A stretch of DNA of 64,000 nucleotides. Origin: Candidatus Korobacter versatilis (GTDB taxonomy: Bacteria > Acidobacteriota > Terriglobia > Terriglobales > Acidobacteriaceae). Position numbers and translations under genes: made by a program. The notes under the pieces were generated by a model. It had not been told where the DNA came from. It ran no database searches and saw only the letters and a program-made list of their open reading frames with translations. The DNA lies in NCBI GenBank assembly GCA_016185395.1, contig JACPNR010000006.1, forward strand, positions 310,001 through 374,000. Reading direction: 5' to 3'. Below are positions 1-8,054 of the stretch, in pieces; the stretch's first letter is position 1, and every line of letters begins with the position of its first letter.

Positions 1-2307
1 GCGCACCGCCAGGGCATCGTGCACCGCGACCTGAAGCCGGCGAACATCATGCTGACGAAGGCGGGCGCGAAGCTGATGGACTTCGGGCTGGCGAAGCGCG
101 GCGACCCGAACACGCTGGCTTCGGCGCTCACCGAGATGACGGTGAGCCAGAAGAAGCTGACGAGCGAAGGCGCGATCGTGGGGACGTTCCAGTACATGGC
201 GCCGGAGCAACTGGAAGGCGCGGAAGCGGACCAGCGCACGGACATCTTCGCGTTCGGCGAGATCCTGTACGAGATGGCCGCGGGACAGCCGCCGTTCAAG
301 GGCAAGACGAAGGCGAGCCTGATCGCGTCGATACTGTCGTCGGAGCCGCCCTCGATCGCATCGCTACAGCCGCTGACGCCGCCGGGACTGGACCGCATCG
401 TGCGCATCTGCCTGGAAAAGGACCCGGACGAGCGCTTCCAGACGGTGCACGACCTGAAGCTGCAACTGGAGTGGCTGGCGGAAGGCGGGTCGCTGGCGGG
501 CGTGCCGGCGCCGGTGGCGCACCGCAGGAAGCATCGCGAGACGCTGGCGTGGGCGCTGGCGGCAGCGCTGCTGGCAGTGACGGCGGCCGCGGGCTTCTTC
601 CTCTGGCGGCTGACGGCAACGCCGCAGCCGGTGATGCGCGCGACGCTATTGCCGCCGGAGAAATCGAACCTGGTGGCGATCGGGATCGGGGGTGCGCCGG
701 CGGTGATCTCGCCGGATGGAAAGATGGTGGTGTACGGCGCGATGGGCCCGGACGGGCGCACGCTGCTCTGGCTGCAGCGGCTCGATGCCACCACGCCGCA
801 GCAGTTGCCCGGGACGGAGGCGGGCGCGTATCCGTTCTGGTCGCCGGACTCGCGTTACCTCGGGTTCTTCACCACCAACGCACTGAAGAAGATCGACATC
901 ACCGGCGGTCCGCCGCAGACGCTGTGCGATGCGAACCAAGGGCGCGGTGGCACGTGGAGCAAAGACAACGTGGTGGTATTCGGATTGCGCGAGGGCCCGT
1001 TGATGCGCGTTCCCGCCGCCGGCGGCCCGCCCGTGGCCGTGACCCAGCTGAACCGCAGCCAGAACGAAGGCACGCACCGCTGGCCGCTGTTCCTGCCCGA
1101 TGGCAAGCGCTTCCTCTACATGGCGGGGCCGAACGGCAATGACAACAACCGCAACGTGATCTTCGTGGGCTCGCTCGACAGCAAGGAGACCCGGCAGGTG
1201 CTCGGCGCCAGCACCAACGTGCAGTATGCGGAGGGGTATCTGCTGTATCGGCGCGAGAACACGCTGATGGCGCAGCCCTTCGACGCGAAGAAGGCGGACT
1301 TCACCGGCGACCCGATGCCGCTGATCGAGCACATCCGTTTCGACGGCAGCGTGAGCCGCGCCATCTTCAGCGTTTCTGAGACCGGAATACTTGTGTACCA
1401 GTCGGGATTGGCGAACTCGGGCTCGAGACTGACCTGGTTCACGCGCGCGGGGAAGAGTGACGGTGTGGTCGGCGATGTCGGGTTGTTCTACAACGTGGCC
1501 CTCTCGCCCGACGGCAAGCGCGTGGCCACCACGCTGGTGGAAGGGACAGCGACCGCGACCGACGTGTGGATGTTTGACGTGGCACGGAACATCCGCACGC
1601 GTTTCAGCTTCAATCCCGACCGCGAGTTCATCCCGGTGTTCTCGCCCGACGGCAAGCAGGTCGTCTATGGTGACGACGCCGGCACCAACGGCTTCCTCGT
1701 TAAGGTGAGGCCGGCGGATGGCTCCGCGCCCGAGCAGGCGCTCACGCAGACGAACCCGCAGAACCTTGCGGCGCTCGACTGGTCGCGCGACGGCAAGTAC
1801 CTGCTCTGCATCGGACGCGGACAGGGCGTGAACTCAGGCGCGCTCGACATCTGGGCCATCCCGATGGGCGGCGACCGTACGCCGTTCGTGGTATTGCAGG
1901 ACCAGTTCAGCAAGGACAGCCCGCAGTTCTCACCGGACGGCCGCTGGTTCGCGTACCAGTCGAATGAGTCGGGGCGCGACGAGGTGTACGTGGCGCCCTT
2001 CCCCGGGCCGGGCGCGAAGTTCCAAGTGTCGAACAACGGCGGGCGATTGCCGAAGTGGAGCAAGGACGGCAAGGAGCTGTACTACATCTCGCTCGACCAG
2101 AAGATGATGGCCGTCCCCATCGTGCTGGGAAGCGCGAGCGTGCAGCCGGGCGCGCCGCAGGAACTGTTCCCGGTGCGCGTGCCGCCGATACGCGCGGTCT
2201 ATGTAGTGGGCGCCGACCGCCGGTTCCTGATCAACACCATCGGCGAAGCGAGCGACACGGTGCCGATCTCGCTGTTCACGAACTGGGCCTCGACGCTGCG
2301 CAAGTAG
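1..2307 (+). CDS. Ser/Thr protein kinase with PD40 (TolB-like) sensor domain, 5' partial
   Basis: The reading frame is open from base 1, so the N-terminal lobe lies outside the window. The visible part starts in the catalytic loop (HRDLKPAN), followed by DFG and a GTFQYMAPEQ activation/P+1 segment, so this is an active-looking Hanks-type kinase. One membrane helix follows at about residues 180-202 of the visible part (ETLAWALAAALLAVTAAAGF). The rest, presumably periplasmic, contains at least six WD40-like PD40 repeats with SPDGK or SPDSR cores, as in TolB and dipeptidyl-peptidase propellers. Family knowledge: this kinase-TM-propeller layout is common in Acidobacteriota; substrate and ligand are unknown. 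It ends 66 bp before the STAS gene. Confidence 0.93.
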   Translation, partial: AHRQGIVHRDLKPANIMLTKAGAKLMDFGLAKRGDPNTLASALTEMTVSQKKLTSEGAIVGTFQYMAPEQLEGAEADQRTDIFAFGEILYEMAAGQPPFKGKTKASLIASILSSEPPSIASLQPLTPPGLDRIVRICLEKDPDERFQTVHDLKLQLEWLAEGGSLAGVPAPVAHRRKHRETLAWALAAALLAVTAAAGFFLWRLTATPQPVMRATLLPPEKSNLVAIGIGGAPAVISPDGKMVVYGAMGPDGRTLLWLQRLDATTPQQLPGTEAGAYPFWSPDSRYLGFFTTNALKKIDITGGPPQTLCDANQGRGGTWSKDNVVVFGLREGPLMRVPAAGGPPVAVTQLNRSQNEGTHRWPLFLPDGKRFLYMAGPNGNDNNRNVIFVGSLDSKETRQVLGASTNVQYAEGYLLYRRENTLMAQPFDAKKADFTGDPMPLIEHIRFDGSVSRAIFSVSETGILVYQSGLANSGSRLTWFTRAGKSDGVVGDVGLFYNVALSPDGKRVATTLVEGTATATDVWMFDVARNIRTRFSFNPDREFIPVFSPDGKQVVYGDDAGTNGFLVKVRPADGSAPEQALTQTNPQNLAALDWSRDGKYLLCIGRGQGVNSGALDIWAIPMGGDRTPFVVLQDQFSKDSPQFSPDGRWFAYQSNESGRDEVYVAPFPGPGAKFQVSNNGGRLPKWSKDGKELYYISLDQKMMAVPIVLGSASVQPGAPQELFPVRVPPIRAVYVVGADRRFLINTIGEASDTVPISLFTNWASTLRK

Positions 2308-2317
2308 GCGGAAGGGC

Positions 2318-2323
2318 TATAAT
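2318..2323 (+). promoter_or_regulatory. -10 hexamer TATAAT before the STAS gene
   Basis: A perfect TATAAT lies 11 bp after the kinase stop codon. No good -35 hexamer is visible at 16-18 bp, where the DNA is still coding sequence. It would give a leader of about 43 nt that includes the GGAG ribosome-binding site at 2361-2364. Confidence 0.4.
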
Positions 2324-2372
2324 CCCCGCGTCGACCGGCGACTCGTCCCGGTTGCACATGGGAGCCCCCACC

Positions 2373-2735
2373 ATGCCCACATCTTCTTCCCCAAGCGTGA
2401 CCACTACACCGGTGGGCGACGTGACCGTGGTCGCCGTCCGGGGACCACTGAAGCTCGGGCATCCACCGCTCGACGAATTGCAGCAGACGCTGCGGCGCCT
2501 CGCCGACAACGGGCAGGTGAACGTGGTGGTGGACCTCGCCGAGATGCCGCTGTTCGATTCGACCGGCATCGGCGTGCTCGTGCTCGGCTTTACCTCGATG
2601 CGCAAGCGGCAAGGCACGCTGCGGCTGTGCTCGGTGGTGGAGCTGGCGCGGAAGATGCTGAAGACGGTGGGATTGTTCAGCGTGTTCGAAGTGTTCCCCG
2701 ACCGCGAGCAGGCCGTGGCTGCCTTCCAACAATAA
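2373..2735 (+). CDS. STAS-domain protein (anti-sigma factor antagonist type)
   Basis: 120-residue single-domain STAS protein related to SpoIIAA and RsbV. The conserved loop that holds the phosphorylatable serine reads LFDSTGIGVLVLG, so the Ser is present (D-S-T-G). Such proteins bind and release anti-sigma factors or act as switch modules according to phosphorylation. An in-frame ATG at 2358 exists, but GGAG at 2361-2364 sits 8 nt before the ATG at 2373, so the latter is the better start. No anti-sigma kinase (RsbW type) is adjacent; the neighbour is a Hanks kinase, so the partner is unknown. Confidence 0.88.
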   Translation: MPTSSSPSVTTTPVGDVTVVAVRGPLKLGHPPLDELQQTLRRLADNGQVNVVVDLAEMPLFDSTGIGVLVLGFTSMRKRQGTLRLCSVVELARKMLKTVGLFSVFEVFPDREQAVAAFQQ

Positions 2736-2746
2736 AACGTTGCGCC

Positions 2747-2962
2747 CGTGCCGCCCCTGAAGGGGCTCAAGCAGAAAAAATAATGAGCGTGATCATCCCC
2801 CGCCTGGAAGGCGGGGGCTTCTACGGTTGTTGGGGCACGGTGGTGGTTGCGGCATCGTGCCGCCCCTGAAGGGGCTCAAGCAGAAAAAATAATGAGCGTG
2901 ATCATCCCCCGCCTGGAAGGCGGGGGCTTCTACGGTTGTTGGGGTGTTGTGGTGGTTGCGGC
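2747..2962. repeat. Tandem pair of a 107-bp intergenic repeat (family A)
   Basis: Two copies, 2747-2853 and 2856-2962, lie 109 bp apart and are almost identical over the first 89 bp, then diverge slightly. Each contains two small palindromes: GCCCCTGAAGGGGC, and CCCCCGCCTGGAAGGCGGGGG with a CTGGAAG centre. A diverged single copy is at 41531-41618, and the first palindrome recurs inside a gene at 51281. The repeat fills most of the 253-bp gap between the convergent STAS and secreted-protein genes. Function unknown. Confidence 0.9.
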
Positions 2963-2988
2963 GGGGGCGAGCGCTTCCAGGGCTGTTG

Positions 2989-3792
2989 TTAGCGACTCGG
3001 AAGCTTGAAGTCCAAGCCGAGCGCGTCGTTGGCTTTTTGCGTGGCGGGGAGATCGAGCTCGGCGAGCTGGATCTTTTTGCCGCGGTGCGAGCGGCTGAGA
3101 TCGAAGACCGTCTTACCGACGATGGCGTAGTTGGCGAGCTCGAGCCGGGTGCCATCGAGCAGGACGAGGATGAGTGACGGTCCTTCTTCTTCCCGCGGGA
3201 CGGCTTCTTTTCCGGGGGCGGGGGCGGAATTGGCTGCGCTGCCGGGCTCGCGTGCGTCGAGGTAGTGCTCGCCGTAACGCGGGTCGTTTCTCTGATCGGC
3301 GGGGACGCGGGCGTTGTCGTCGCGTTCCATGGCGCGGTCGCCACGGGCGGCGGCGAGCGAGAGCATCTCGCGGTCCATGGCGTTGCCGGAAGGGGCGTCG
3401 GCGACGGGCGCGGGTTCGGGCTGCGCGTCATACACCGGGCCGTACCCGGGATAGGCGTATCCGTAGCCGTATCCGTAGCCGATGGGCGGGTAGAAGTTGC
3501 CGCGATGTTGGCCGCGACCGTGGCGGCCAGTGCCGACGCTGATGTTCCCGCCGTTGGAACGGAAGCTGGGACTGAACACGCCATACGACGGTGGCGGATT
3601 GAAAGCCGTGAATCCCATGGACGGCGGCGGATTGAAGGCGGTGAAGCTGGTCGCGCCCGCCGGGACTCCGGGAGTGGGATTCGAGGTAGTGATGCACTGC
3701 GCGCAGGCCGGTGGTCCGAAAGTGTGCCGGCCCTGGGCGCTGGCGGACGCTGCTGCAGCCAGCAAAACCGCGGCGATGAGCAGCTTCCTCAC
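2989..3792 (-). CDS. Secreted hypothetical protein with Pro/Gly/Tyr-rich middle
   Basis: 267 residues. Residues 1-19 form a signal peptide ending ASASAQ. A duplicated TAFNPPPS motif and a glycine-tyrosine run (YGYGYGYAYPGY) follow, so the first half is probably disordered or surface-exposed. The last 60 residues look folded (LILVLLDGTRLELANYAIVG, then a charged helix), a short C-terminal module of a kind often seen in acidobacterial exported proteins. The start is GTG with AGGAG about 12 nt upstream; a TATGAT hexamer 6 nt before GTG would alternatively allow a leaderless start. No function is recognised. Confidence 0.75.
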   Translation of the reverse strand: MRKLLIAAVLLAAAASASAQGRHTFGPPACAQCITTSNPTPGVPAGATSFTAFNPPPSMGFTAFNPPPSYGVFSPSFRSNGGNISVGTGRHGRGQHRGNFYPPIGYGYGYGYAYPGYGPVYDAQPEPAPVADAPSGNAMDREMLSLAAARGDRAMERDDNARVPADQRNDPRYGEHYLDAREPGSAANSAPAPGKEAVPREEEGPSLILVLLDGTRLELANYAIVGKTVFDLSRSHRGKKIQLAELDLPATQKANDALGLDFKLPSR

Positions 3793-3816
3793 GGCTTAAT
3801 CATACTCCTGAGGAAA

Positions 3817-3914
3817 GGACAAATGACAAATGAAACCCCCGGCCTCACTGGATTAGATGAGCCGGGCCCCCGTTTGGCCGCGCGCAATCGTCATTTTTCA
3901 CTTGTCATTTGTCC
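3817..3914. repeat. Inverted word repeat, word ACAAATG
   Basis: Arm 3817-3833 has two ACAAATG units; arm 3898-3914 is its reverse complement with one mismatch. They enclose a 64-bp spacer. The right arm overlaps the 3' end of the downstream membrane-protein gene and encodes its last residues (GQMTSEK). Confidence 0.8.
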
Positions 3915-5159
3915 CTGCACCTCAAACGGGTGGCCGACGCCGCCGGCGCGCTTGAGTTCGAGCATGCCGATGATGGCGTGCGAGAGGAGCAGCGCGGCGA
4001 TCATTCCGGCGGCGACGTCGCGGCGGAGGACGGCGCCTTTGGCGTCGAGCATGTCGGCGGCGACGCCCGCGAGGACGAGGAAGAGGAAGGGCAGCGCGCG
4101 CAGGGGGATGGCGCCGTAGGCGAGCGTGTCCGGCGCGAGGCCGCCGACGGCGAGGAGCCAGAGCAGCACGATGACGAGCAGCGGGGCGGTGTTTCCGAAG
4201 TAGCGGGCGCGACGCGAGGCGAGATACGCGGCCAGCGCGAGCAACAAGAAAACCACGAGCGCGGGATAGTGCGTGAGCCAGAGCAGGCTTTCGGCATACA
4301 GGCCGAAGCGCGTGGCGGCGAAATGCCACGAGAGCACGGCCACGCTCAGGCTCACCTGCTGGGCGAGCGCGGCGGCGCGCAACCCGTTGAGCGCGAGCAG
4401 TGCGGCGAGCGCGAGGGCGGTGGTGATGGCGAGGACGGCAAAGGGCATCCACCAACGGCTTCGTTCGTTTGGCCCAGGAGCGGGCAGCAGATAGAGCATG
4501 AAGGCGAGCGCGATGGGCAGCACGAGCAGCGCGCCGGGAGCGGCGCCGAGCGCGAGCAGGATGGCAGCAACCAGCAGCCCGACGCGTTTCCAGCGCGGCC
4601 GGCATTCGCGCAGGAAGCCCACGTCCGACGGGTAGAACGTGTGCGCGAGGGCGATGGATATATAGATGATGCCGAAGACGCCGAGCATGGCGACGATCCC
4701 CGGTCCGACGTGCGCGCTGAGCGCGACGGCGGGCGAGAAGACGTAGAGCGCGAGCGCGATGTAGCCGCCGGCGTTCCCGTAGAGACGGCGCGCGACGTAC
4801 CAGAGCGAGCCGCCGACGAGGAGTCCGATGAGGACGAAGGGGAGGCGGGCGGGCCAGCGGAGAGAGTCGTCTTCTATTGGAAGATCGGCGTCACGTGCGT
4901 CGTCGGCGACGAGCGAGGTTCTTCCCGCGGCGACGACGGGGATGGCGGCGATGACGGCGATGAGTGGCGAGACGAAGTGCGGCGCCGATTGCGACTGGCC
5001 GCGGAGACGGAGCTCGCCGGTCTGGATGTATCCGAGTTCGCCGCCGGCGAGGGGCCGGCGCGCGATGACGTAGAGCGCCTGCGCCAGGAAGGCGAGCAAT
5101 AGAAGGATGGCGAAGACCTGGGGGCGTCCGAAGCGGTCACGGCTGAAGGGGTTGGGCAC
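3891..5159 (-). CDS. Polytopic membrane protein, glycosyltransferase-39-like
   Basis: 422 residues with about ten hydrophobic segments spread over the whole length. A first helix (VFAILLLLAFLAQALYVIA) is followed by a soluble loop with charged residues and then further helices, the general layout of dolichyl-phosphate-mannose-type (GT39/ArnT) integral membrane transferases. The family assignment rests on topology and general resemblance, not on a clear catalytic motif. The start is GTG; TAGAAC lies 7 nt before it, a weak -10 candidate. The last seven or so codons fall inside the inverted repeat at 3898-3914, so the C-terminus appears to have been replaced or extended by repeat DNA. Confidence 0.6.
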   Translation of the reverse strand: MPNPFSRDRFGRPQVFAILLLLAFLAQALYVIARRPLAGGELGYIQTGELRLRGQSQSAPHFVSPLIAVIAAIPVVAAGRTSLVADDARDADLPIEDDSLRWPARLPFVLIGLLVGGSLWYVARRLYGNAGGYIALALYVFSPAVALSAHVGPGIVAMLGVFGIIYISIALAHTFYPSDVGFLRECRPRWKRVGLLVAAILLALGAAPGALLVLPIALAFMLYLLPAPGPNERSRWWMPFAVLAITTALALAALLALNGLRAAALAQQVSLSVAVLSWHFAATRFGLYAESLLWLTHYPALVVFLLLALAAYLASRRARYFGNTAPLLVIVLLWLLAVGGLAPDTLAYGAIPLRALPFLFLVLAGVAADMLDAKGAVLRRDVAAGMIAALLLSHAIIGMLELKRAGGVGHPFEVQGQMTSEK

Positions 5160-5228
5160 CGGGATTGTTCTATCACGGAGAACCTTTTTGCCGCTGATGA
5201 ACGCAGATGAACGCCGATCGGAATGAAA

Positions 5229-5257
5229 GACGGCCCGGGGGAGGCACCCGGGCCGTC
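5229..5257 (-). terminator. Terminator of the VIT/vWA gene, next to a GATGAACGC word repeat
   Basis: A perfect 11-bp stem (GACGGCCCGGG / CCCGGGCCGTC) with a 7-nt loop lies 17 bp past the stop codon of the minus-strand gene; on that strand TTTCATTCC follows. The adjacent stretch 5194-5219 carries two direct copies of the word GATGAACGC without an inverted arm. Confidence 0.75.
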
Positions 5258-5273
5258 AGCCTTCTTCCCTTCT

Positions 5274-7817
5274 TTATTTGGTACCCAGAGGTTCGGCCCG
5301 GGAGATGAAGAACACTTCGTTCATCTGCGCCAACGCTTTGAGGCCCGCAGCGGGGAGGTCGCCGTAGACGAGCGTGGCGGTGGTCGGAGCGATGGTGAGT
5401 TTGAAGCCGAGCGCCTTCAGCTTCGCGAGCGTGGCCGGCGAGTTGTCCGTGAGCGCGATGCGGAGGTGCAGCGTGCTGGTGGCGCCGGTGGAACACTCGC
5501 CGGCGTTGGCGTGTTTGGCTTCGAGGCAGGCGAGGATCTGGAAGAGTTCGCCGGTCAGCTTTGCGGCGGCGGCTTCGTCCTTGCGATCAAGGCGTGCGCC
5601 TCGTCCGGAGACATTTCCAGCGGTTTTAGCGAGCGAGTAGGGATTACGCGCTAGCGCCGGCAGTTGGGTGACCTGCTGTCCGTTGATGGCCGGCACGGGT
5701 GAGGACGGCGGTGGCGCGTACGCGGCTCCGGACCCGATGCTGAAGCCGGTCCTGGCCGCGTCGTATTCCTTCTCTTCGCCCACGGCCATTGCGCGATCCA
5801 CGCCTTGCGGCACTTCGACGGGGACTTGTACCGTGCGCGGGACGCCCGAGTCGGTGACGACCATTTCTTCTACAGCGACGAAGGAAGTGAACTGCGTCAT
5901 GAGCCTGTAGTCGAGGCCGAGTTGCGTGACAGCCTCCTGCAACTCTTTCTTCATGTTGCCTTGCTGCGCGCCGTTCCAGTCCTGGGACATCAGGTCGTCG
6001 ACCTGGCGGCGCGCCCAGAGCGTGGCGAGGGCGCGGTTCGCCTTCTCGACGGCGGGCAGATCGACGGCGATCTCGCGGGTAAAGGGCTGTCCGGCGCGGC
6101 GCCCGCGCATGGTGATGGTGCCGTGCGCGGCCTGGGTGTAGCGGCCGGTGAGGATAAGCGGCTTGGCGCTGAAGAGGTCGGCGGGCCGCGCGGGGGAGAC
6201 GCCGGTGACGGGCAGGCCGCCCCAGTCGATGGAGACGTCGGTGAGCAAGGGCGTGCGCACACGCTCTTCGAGGCGCGCGACGGCGGCGTCGGCGTCGCTG
6301 TTCAGCGTGACGTACTCGACCTCGCCGCGGCCTTCCTTGGCCATGTTGTCGAGCAGGAAGCGGTTGACGCTATTGCCGATGCCGAAGGCAAAGACGCGCG
6401 CGTTGGCGTGCTTCTTCACTTCCGCAATGATCTCCATGTCGTTGCCGACGTAGCCGTCGGTCATGAAGATGGCGATGCGCAGGTGGTCCAACTTGTCAGT
6501 CGGCGCGAGCGCCGCGCGGATGGCCTTCATCATCTCCGTGCCACCGGCGCCTTCGCGCGAGGCGAGGAACTTTTGCGCGAGCGCGAGGTTGGTGGGCGTG
6601 GCGGGCACCGGCTCAGGGAACAGGATGTGCTCGTCGCCGGAGAAGGTGATGAGGTTGAAGGTGTCGTTCTTGCGCAGGTTGCCGAGGGCGAGCGCCATGG
6701 TCTCCTTGGCTTTTTCGATGGGGAAGCCGGACATGGAGCCGGAGGTATCGAGCACGAAGACGAGCTCGCGCGGCGTGGCGTCTTCATCGAAGACGCGGTC
6801 GGGTGGCTGGAGGATGAAGGTGAAGTAGCCGGCGGTCTGCTGGGTGGAGAGTGCGCCGCCGGGAGCTTGGGCTGACGTACTCTGCAAACCAGGCTGCGTG
6901 GCGTGGACGAGGAGGGCGTCGGCGATCTTGGCGCCGGCGACGTCGTAGCGCAGGACGAAGTCTTTGTTGGGGATGGTGTCTTCGTCGCGCAGGCGGACGG
7001 TGGCGCTCGATGCGCCGGTGCGTTCGACGTCGACCTGGTGGAGTTCGCTGCGCAGCGCGGTGATGGGGACGCCGGCATCGAGCGCGACTTCGATGGAGAT
7101 GTCGTGCCCGGCGCGGACGCCTTGCGGCGCGACCGGCGGCGTGATGCGGGAGGCGTCGGGGACTTTATCGGTGTCGGGGATGCGGCCACCGCCGGATCGT
7201 CCGATCGCGACCGAACCCGGGATGTAGCGCGGACCGACGACGGTGGGGAACAGGAACTCGTAGGAGCCGGCTTCGTACTTGAGCGTGTCGATGTAGGTAA
7301 GCGTGATGGTGACGGTCTCGCCGGGCAGGATGTTGGCGACCGACTGGGTGAAGATGTTGGGGCGCTCCTGGTCGAGCAGCGCGGCGACGTGCCCGGTCCG
7401 CCGGGCTTTGTCGTAGATAGCGGCGGCCTCTTCACGGCGCTTGATGGTGCCGCGGACGAGGCGCGTGCCCACGTGCATCGTCATGTCATTGACGGCGGCG
7501 TTCTGCGGCAGCGGGAAGACGTAGACGGCCTCGATCTTGTCGTTGCCGTCGTTCACGAACTCCTGCGTGACCTCGACGCGCGCGAGGAAGCCGGAGATCT
7601 CCGCCTTCACGCCGGTGTGCTTCAGCGGACATTCGCCAATGACAGCGACGCCGGCGCCGTCCTTGCCCAGGATCTGGAGCGCGCCGTTGCCGGCGGCGTG
7701 GACCGGGCTGGGCTTGGGCGGTTGCGGCGGCGCGGCGTGCGTGACCGGCAGGTGGAGGAGCAGGAGCGCGCCGGCAAGGGCGAGCAGGACCAGTAGGACG
7801 GTGTGGCGGACTTTCAT
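5274..7817 (-). CDS. Secreted VIT and von Willebrand factor A domain protein
   Basis: 847 residues. A signal peptide covers 1-29 (LLVLLALAGALLLL). A VIT domain of the inter-alpha-trypsin type lies at about 60-180, and a vWA domain at about 350-520 has an intact MIDAS metal-binding motif DTSGSMS at 357-363 and a TDG segment further on. The C-terminal third has no recognised domain. VIT-vWA proteins are exported or membrane-associated and usually mediate metal-dependent protein contacts; the partner here is unknown. The start at 7817 is set by AAGGAG just upstream. The frame stays open upstream through repeat DNA, but that extension is not credible. A promoter-like motif lies about 90 bp upstream and is shared with the DUF4139 gene. 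Confidence 0.9.
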   Translation of the reverse strand: MKVRHTVLLVLLALAGALLLLHLPVTHAAPPQPPKPSPVHAAGNGALQILGKDGAGVAVIGECPLKHTGVKAEISGFLARVEVTQEFVNDGNDKIEAVYVFPLPQNAAVNDMTMHVGTRLVRGTIKRREEAAAIYDKARRTGHVAALLDQERPNIFTQSVANILPGETVTITLTYIDTLKYEAGSYEFLFPTVVGPRYIPGSVAIGRSGGGRIPDTDKVPDASRITPPVAPQGVRAGHDISIEVALDAGVPITALRSELHQVDVERTGASSATVRLRDEDTIPNKDFVLRYDVAGAKIADALLVHATQPGLQSTSAQAPGGALSTQQTAGYFTFILQPPDRVFDEDATPRELVFVLDTSGSMSGFPIEKAKETMALALGNLRKNDTFNLITFSGDEHILFPEPVPATPTNLALAQKFLASREGAGGTEMMKAIRAALAPTDKLDHLRIAIFMTDGYVGNDMEIIAEVKKHANARVFAFGIGNSVNRFLLDNMAKEGRGEVEYVTLNSDADAAVARLEERVRTPLLTDVSIDWGGLPVTGVSPARPADLFSAKPLILTGRYTQAAHGTITMRGRRAGQPFTREIAVDLPAVEKANRALATLWARRQVDDLMSQDWNGAQQGNMKKELQEAVTQLGLDYRLMTQFTSFVAVEEMVVTDSGVPRTVQVPVEVPQGVDRAMAVGEEKEYDAARTGFSIGSGAAYAPPPSSPVPAINGQQVTQLPALARNPYSLAKTAGNVSGRGARLDRKDEAAAAKLTGELFQILACLEAKHANAGECSTGATSTLHLRIALTDNSPATLAKLKALGFKLTIAPTTATLVYGDLPAAGLKALAQMNEVFFISRAEPLGTK

Positions 7818-7906
7818 GGTGGATCTCCTTCGAGTAGAGGCCGGCGTCCGCTGGGCGTTTCCCTCGAAAGCTGCCGCGGACGCCGGCCTCGTTGCGCGCT
7901 CTGGAG

Positions 7907-7935
7907 GGAGAACGGCGGGGGTGCGGGGGCTTGCA
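7907..7935 (-). promoter_or_regulatory. ECF-type promoter-like motif, copy 1
   Basis: Read on the minus strand the motif is TGCAAGCC, 13 nt, CGTTCTCC. The same two blocks with the same 13-nt spacing occur at 9627-9655 before the DUF4139 gene. The TGCAA(G) and CGT blocks with this spacing resemble -35 and -10 elements of ECF sigma factors. It lies about 90 nt before the VIT/vWA start codon. Confidence 0.5.
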
Positions 7936-7942
7936 GGGAAAA

Positions 7943-7993
7943 AGCGCGGGCAGGATGCCCGCGCTACAGCCGGCGAGACGCCGGCGCTACAAG
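7943..7993. repeat. Two adjacent GC-rich palindromic words
   Basis: AGCGCGGGCAGGATGCCCGCGCT (CGGGCA/TGCCCG core) is followed by CAGCCGGCGAGACGCCGGCG, each a small hairpin followed by CTAC. Words of this type are, to my recollection, frequent between genes in several environmental phyla. They sit between the ECF-like motif and the terminator of the next gene. Confidence 0.7.
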
Positions 7994-8022
7994 AAAAAAG
8001 CCCGGCTGGGGGCGGCCGGGCT
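7994..8022 (-). terminator. Rho-independent terminator of the DUF4139 gene
   Basis: On the minus strand an 8-bp stem AGCCCGGC / GCCGGGCT with an 8-nt loop is followed directly by six T residues. It starts about 33 bp after the stop codon at 8055. Confidence 0.85.
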
Positions 8023-8054
8023 ACAACTTCGTTAGTAATCACTAGCGTTCGTGA

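Noticed and set aside
2747-2962. The tandem 107-bp repeat as a CRISPR array or satellite.
   Set aside because: Only two units exist, units are far longer than CRISPR repeats, there are no unique spacers of constant size and no cas genes.
5274-8042. A longer N-terminus for the VIT/vWA protein, starting near 8042.
   Set aside because: The extra 75 residues are encoded by palindromic repeat DNA and the ECF-like motif, and AAGGAG points to the start at 7817, where the signal peptide begins.
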